Below are positions 61,422 through 64,000 of a stretch of 64,000 bases of DNA, piece after piece (the stretch's first letter is position 1; every line of letters starts with the position of its first letter). The DNA comes from Paenibacillus sp. BJ-4 (GTDB taxonomy: Bacteria; Bacillota; Bacilli; Paenibacillales; Paenibacillaceae): assembly GCF_020404765.1 (NCBI RefSeq), contig NZ_JAIVEM010000006.1, positions 248,001 through 312,000 of the forward strand, in the 5' to 3' direction. The notes under the pieces were generated by a model. That model was not told where the DNA came from. It did not search any database and was given only the letters and a program-made list of their open reading frames with translations. The position numbers were made by a program, and so were the translations under genes.

Positions 61422-61742
61422 GCCGATCCAGTCGCACTCTATATGAGTGCGTGGATTGAAATGTTAGAGCTTTGATCTTCATACCATGTGGCGTAGTCGC
61501 ACTCTATATGAGTGCGTGGATTGAAATGGTTGTTACTCGGTATCCGGTCATAGTGTCATAACCCTGTCGCACTCCATGTGAGTGCGTGGATTGAAATAGA
61601 GTGAGTAGTGTCAACTGCCCTGTTACTTGCAGTCGCACTCTATACGAGTGCGTGGATTGAAATCGGCAGGTGGGGGGGCGGCGCAGCTGGAGGCTCGGCT
61701 TTGTTGCTCTCTATTTAACAGCTGTGTTCATAAAATTAAGAA

Positions 61743-61784
61743 AAGGTATATTTATAATACCTTCGTATCCTGAAATGGTATAAT
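61743..61784 (+). promoter_or_regulatory. Wadjet promoter with inverted repeat
   Basis: AAGGTAT (61743-61749) and ATACCTT (61757-61763) are perfect complements over 7 nt. An extended -10, TGGTATAAT (61776-61784), follows without a good -35, 35 nt before the jetD start. The repeat occupies the -35 area, so an activator or repressor site is plausible. Confidence 0.55.
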
Positions 61785-61818
61785 TAGCCAAGGGGATTCT
61801 CATTCATCAGGAGGGGCT

Positions 61819-62850
61819 ATGGAATCAGAAGACATTCGCCGGCAATTACTAAGTCATATTCAGAGTTACAAGAAATCTACCATTCTACTTGAAGAGTTGG
61901 CAGCTTTTATGAGTGGACATGACGTTAATTATCCATCATTTGCTGAGACCATTTTACAACTCGAGGAAATGCAGATATTAGTGGGGGTCAAAGCGCATGG
62001 CAGGAACGGGAAACGGCCCGCATTGGCTTACCAATATAAAATTCGTCGAGTGTTCATGCGGCAGGGGCATTTACAAAGAATTCAACAGCACTCTGCTCAA
62101 TTTCATCCAAGTATAAATCTGGATTGGTATTATGGGCAGTCTGAAGACACATGGAACAAGGACCTGACCTATATTGAACGTATTCATCATTTTTTAGCAA
62201 TGCATGGATTGCCAGTCAGTGAAGTGCCGGCCCCGGAGCGAAGTTACCAATTAACGGGTGATGAGAAATGGATCACGGATGGAGGAGGAAGAGTTGTTCT
62301 GGAGCGTCTTGGTTTATGGAGCAAGATGCTTATTAAACCTGTCAGCGATCCTTTGATGTGGGCATTTAACCCTTCGCTAGAAACTTCTCAATCCTATCAG
62401 TCTCATTTGATTATCGAGAACAAGACGACCTTTCAGGCGTTATTAACAGGGCTGTCCACGTTACCTTTTTCCACCCTGATCTTTGGCTCCGGCTGGAAAA
62501 TTGTTGGGAATCTGGAGATGTTTCATTTACAGTATCCGGTGCAGGATGTACAGCATACTTTTTATTATTTTGGAGATCTGGACTGGGAAGGCATCCGAAT
62601 TTGGCATGCCTTGCAGGTCAAACATATGGTGAAGCTGGCAGTGGAATTCTATCTGGCTTGTCTGGAGCATAAGGGGGTGCCGGGGAAGCTGAACCAGATA
62701 CGAAGCGAAGCTGATTTGGCTACTTGTCGGACGGTTCTGCCAGAGGCAGCAGGTGAGCAGTTGGAAAATATGCTGCGTAATGGTCAGTACATCCCTCAGG
62801 AAGTGCTAGGCCGGGAACAATTACTTGCGATTGGGAGATTGGGTGTATGA
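61819..62850 (+). CDS. jetD: Wadjet system protein JetD
   Basis: 343 aa. An N-terminal DUF3322-like helical domain is followed by a C-terminal TOPRIM-like DUF2220 domain with YYFGDLDWEGIRIWHAL, whose acidic residues form the nuclease site. JetD is the nuclease that cleaves circular DNA trapped by the JetABC condensin. GGAGGGGC lies before the ATG. It overlaps the next gene by 4 nt. Confidence 0.88.
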   Translation: MESEDIRRQLLSHIQSYKKSTILLEELAAFMSGHDVNYPSFAETILQLEEMQILVGVKAHGRNGKRPALAYQYKIRRVFMRQGHLQRIQQHSAQFHPSINLDWYYGQSEDTWNKDLTYIERIHHFLAMHGLPVSEVPAPERSYQLTGDEKWITDGGGRVVLERLGLWSKMLIKPVSDPLMWAFNPSLETSQSYQSHLIIENKTTFQALLTGLSTLPFSTLIFGSGWKIVGNLEMFHLQYPVQDVQHTFYYFGDLDWEGIRIWHALQVKHMVKLAVEFYLACLEHKGVPGKLNQIRSEADLATCRTVLPEAAGEQLENMLRNGQYIPQEVLGREQLLAIGRLGV

Positions 62851-64000
62851 AACAGACGGACACAGGTATGAATGCTGGCGAGATTATATCCGGGTTTGCA
62901 GGACGAATGGGCAAGATTGCTCTTTTTGACCCTTTGTTTGAATTGAGTCGGCAGCGAAAGGTAGACCGCAATGGCAAGCAGATAGCTATGATGGAGCTGG
63001 GGCTGATGACGCTCCTGTTTTTCTTCGAGAAGAAGCTATTACGCAGTCATAAGACGAGTACGAGAGATTACATACAATTTTTAAAGGAATCACTGGCTCC
63101 ACATTATGAGCTGGAACAAGTAGATCTGGAGGATGTTGGGCGTAAGATTTTACAGGTGTTCCGTCCTGCGAATGGACGGAAGCGGGAAATGCCATTTTAC
63201 AATCTGGATTCAGGACAGGAAGAGATACTGCAAACTTCCATTCTACGAACAGACAAATACGATGCACAGACACAGGTTCAATATTACACATTAGATGAGG
63301 ATGGACTAGAGTTGGTATTCGCAACCAAAGAATTTTATATGGAATTTCAACTGTCCATTCATCAGCTATTGCTGCGTAAACAACTGGAAAAGGGTGAATT
63401 TCAAGGCGCACTTCGTCAGATTGATGAGATGCAGGTCGATGTAGAGACTCTGCGAGAACGTATTCGCAAGGTGGAGTACGAGATTAAACGCAATATTGTA
63501 TCCGACGAGACTTTCCAACGTTATCGCTCATTGCTCGAGGACATCCATCTGCGATTAAATCGTGAGAATGAGGAATTCGTGGAACTGCGGGATTTTGTCC
63601 GCGAGACACGAGACCGAATCTATGCGGATCGGGAACAGGCAAGGTTCCAACGACCTTACGAGCTGATTCTCCGTATCTCCGCTAATCTGGAGAAGGTCCA
63701 TAATGAGCATACCTATCTATTGCAGCAGAGCATAGAACTGGATTCGCAGGCATTACGGGCAGCCAAGGAGTCGCTATACTACACCGGAATTAGCTCTTTC
63801 AATTTTGACCAGGACATCACCGGAATCATCATAGGGCATCCTTTGTCTCCAGATGCATTACGGGGTGTGATTTCTCCGTTTCTTACCGTAGAACAGAAGC
63901 CGTTATGGTCACTCCTGACCCTTTTTGATAAACAGCAGGTTATCAGCAAGGAGGGGGGCCAAAGCGATTCAGCAGGTTTTCTGGTGATGGATCAGGGCGA
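62847..64000 (+). CDS. jetA: Wadjet system protein JetA, truncated by the window end
   Basis: The ATG at 62847 overlaps the jetD stop (ATGA) and the frame stays open to the end of the window (384 codons seen). It starts with a short variable leader, then GFAGRMGKIALFDPLFELSRQRKVDRNG and a long helical, coiled-coil-rich region (LRERIRKVEYEIKRNIVSDE, RENEEFVELRDFVRETRDR). This is consistent with the kleisin-like MukF-type JetA subunit. JetB and JetC are expected beyond the window. Confidence 0.82.
   Translation, partial: MKQTDTGMNAGEIISGFAGRMGKIALFDPLFELSRQRKVDRNGKQIAMMELGLMTLLFFFEKKLLRSHKTSTRDYIQFLKESLAPHYELEQVDLEDVGRKILQVFRPANGRKREMPFYNLDSGQEEILQTSILRTDKYDAQTQVQYYTLDEDGLELVFATKEFYMEFQLSIHQLLLRKQLEKGEFQGALRQIDEMQVDVETLRERIRKVEYEIKRNIVSDETFQRYRSLLEDIHLRLNRENEEFVELRDFVRETRDRIYADREQARFQRPYELILRISANLEKVHNEHTYLLQQSIELDSQALRAAKESLYYTGISSFNFDQDITGIIIGHPLSPDALRGVISPFLTVEQKPLWSLLTLFDKQQVISKEGGQSDSAGFLVMDQG

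Larger units (their letters stand above)
59416..61663 (+). CRISPR. CRISPR array 2, 16 repeats, interrupted by an IS3-family element
   Basis: Repeats start at 59416, 59482, 59547, 59614, 59682, 59751, 59816, 59881, 59947, 60015, 60082 and 60147, and after the insertion at 61431, 61496, 61566 and 61632. Spacers are 33-38 nt. Repeats 1-7 and 15 carry the loop CATGT; repeats 8-14 carry TATAT as in array 1; repeat 16 carries TATAC. The inter-repeat distance between repeats 12 and 13 is 1252 nt because of the insertion. Direction is the same as array 1. Confidence 0.97.

Overview
The window looks like a chromosomal segment of a spore-forming Firmicute, most likely a Paenibacillus of the polymyxa type. 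That is inferred from gene content and order: an EF-P 5-aminopentanone reductase-type SDR, DUF3243, DUF3388, RodZ-like protein, YajQ, pgsA, cinA, recA, recX, rny, ymdB, spoVS, miaB and ricA, plus a YpdA-type bacillithiol enzyme and a T-box ahead of argS. No rRNA or tRNA genes were seen.

Region 1 (1-16.2 kb) is conserved core: a partial M16 peptidase, the ymfI/ymfJ/ymfK/rodZ-like cluster, phospholipid synthesis (pgsA), DNA repair (cinA, recA, recX), RNA decay and signalling (rny, ymdB), sporulation (spoVS, with a sigma-H-like promoter), a dipeptidase, pduL, and the miaB-ricA pair. ymdB appears to start at AUC. Region 2 (16.3-25.9 kb) holds a thioesterase and an NAD-salvage cluster (Nudix-type NrtR-like regulator, nicotinamidase, nicotinate phosphoribosyltransferase, with a possible 40-codon ORF between the last two). 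It continues with moaB, a cysteine-rich copper-binding protein, T-box-argS, a two-gene ABC transporter and an SLH protein.

Region 3 (26-37.9 kb) starts with a minus-strand heterodimeric ABC exporter. Upstream of it lies a long leader with a small ORF and an intrinsic terminator, the layout of the Bacillus bmrB-bmrCD attenuator. Then follow a HesB-like protein, a DUF441 protein, YpdA, an ArsR-type regulator with a palindromic operator, a short ORF with twin terminators before rsgA, an L,D-transpeptidase and a lipoprotein.

Region 4 (38.1-48.6 kb) is a type VII (WXG100) secretion locus: EsaB/YukD, an FHA-less EssC/EccC ATPase, two unrecognised partners, EsxA, and then a kinase (kinase-TM-coiled coil), a vWA protein and a PP2C phosphatase. 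No EsaA, EssA or canonical EssB is seen; the kinase has EssB-like topology but keeps its catalytic residues. This is the least conventional system in the window.

Region 5 (48.8-64 kb) is a defence island: an SDR gene, then a complete type I-C CRISPR-Cas system (cas3-cas5c-cas8c-cas7c-cas4-cas1-cas2) between two same-orientation arrays with homologous leaders. The second array carries two main repeat variants and is split by an IS3-family element. After it come Wadjet genes jetD and jetA, the latter cut by the window end.
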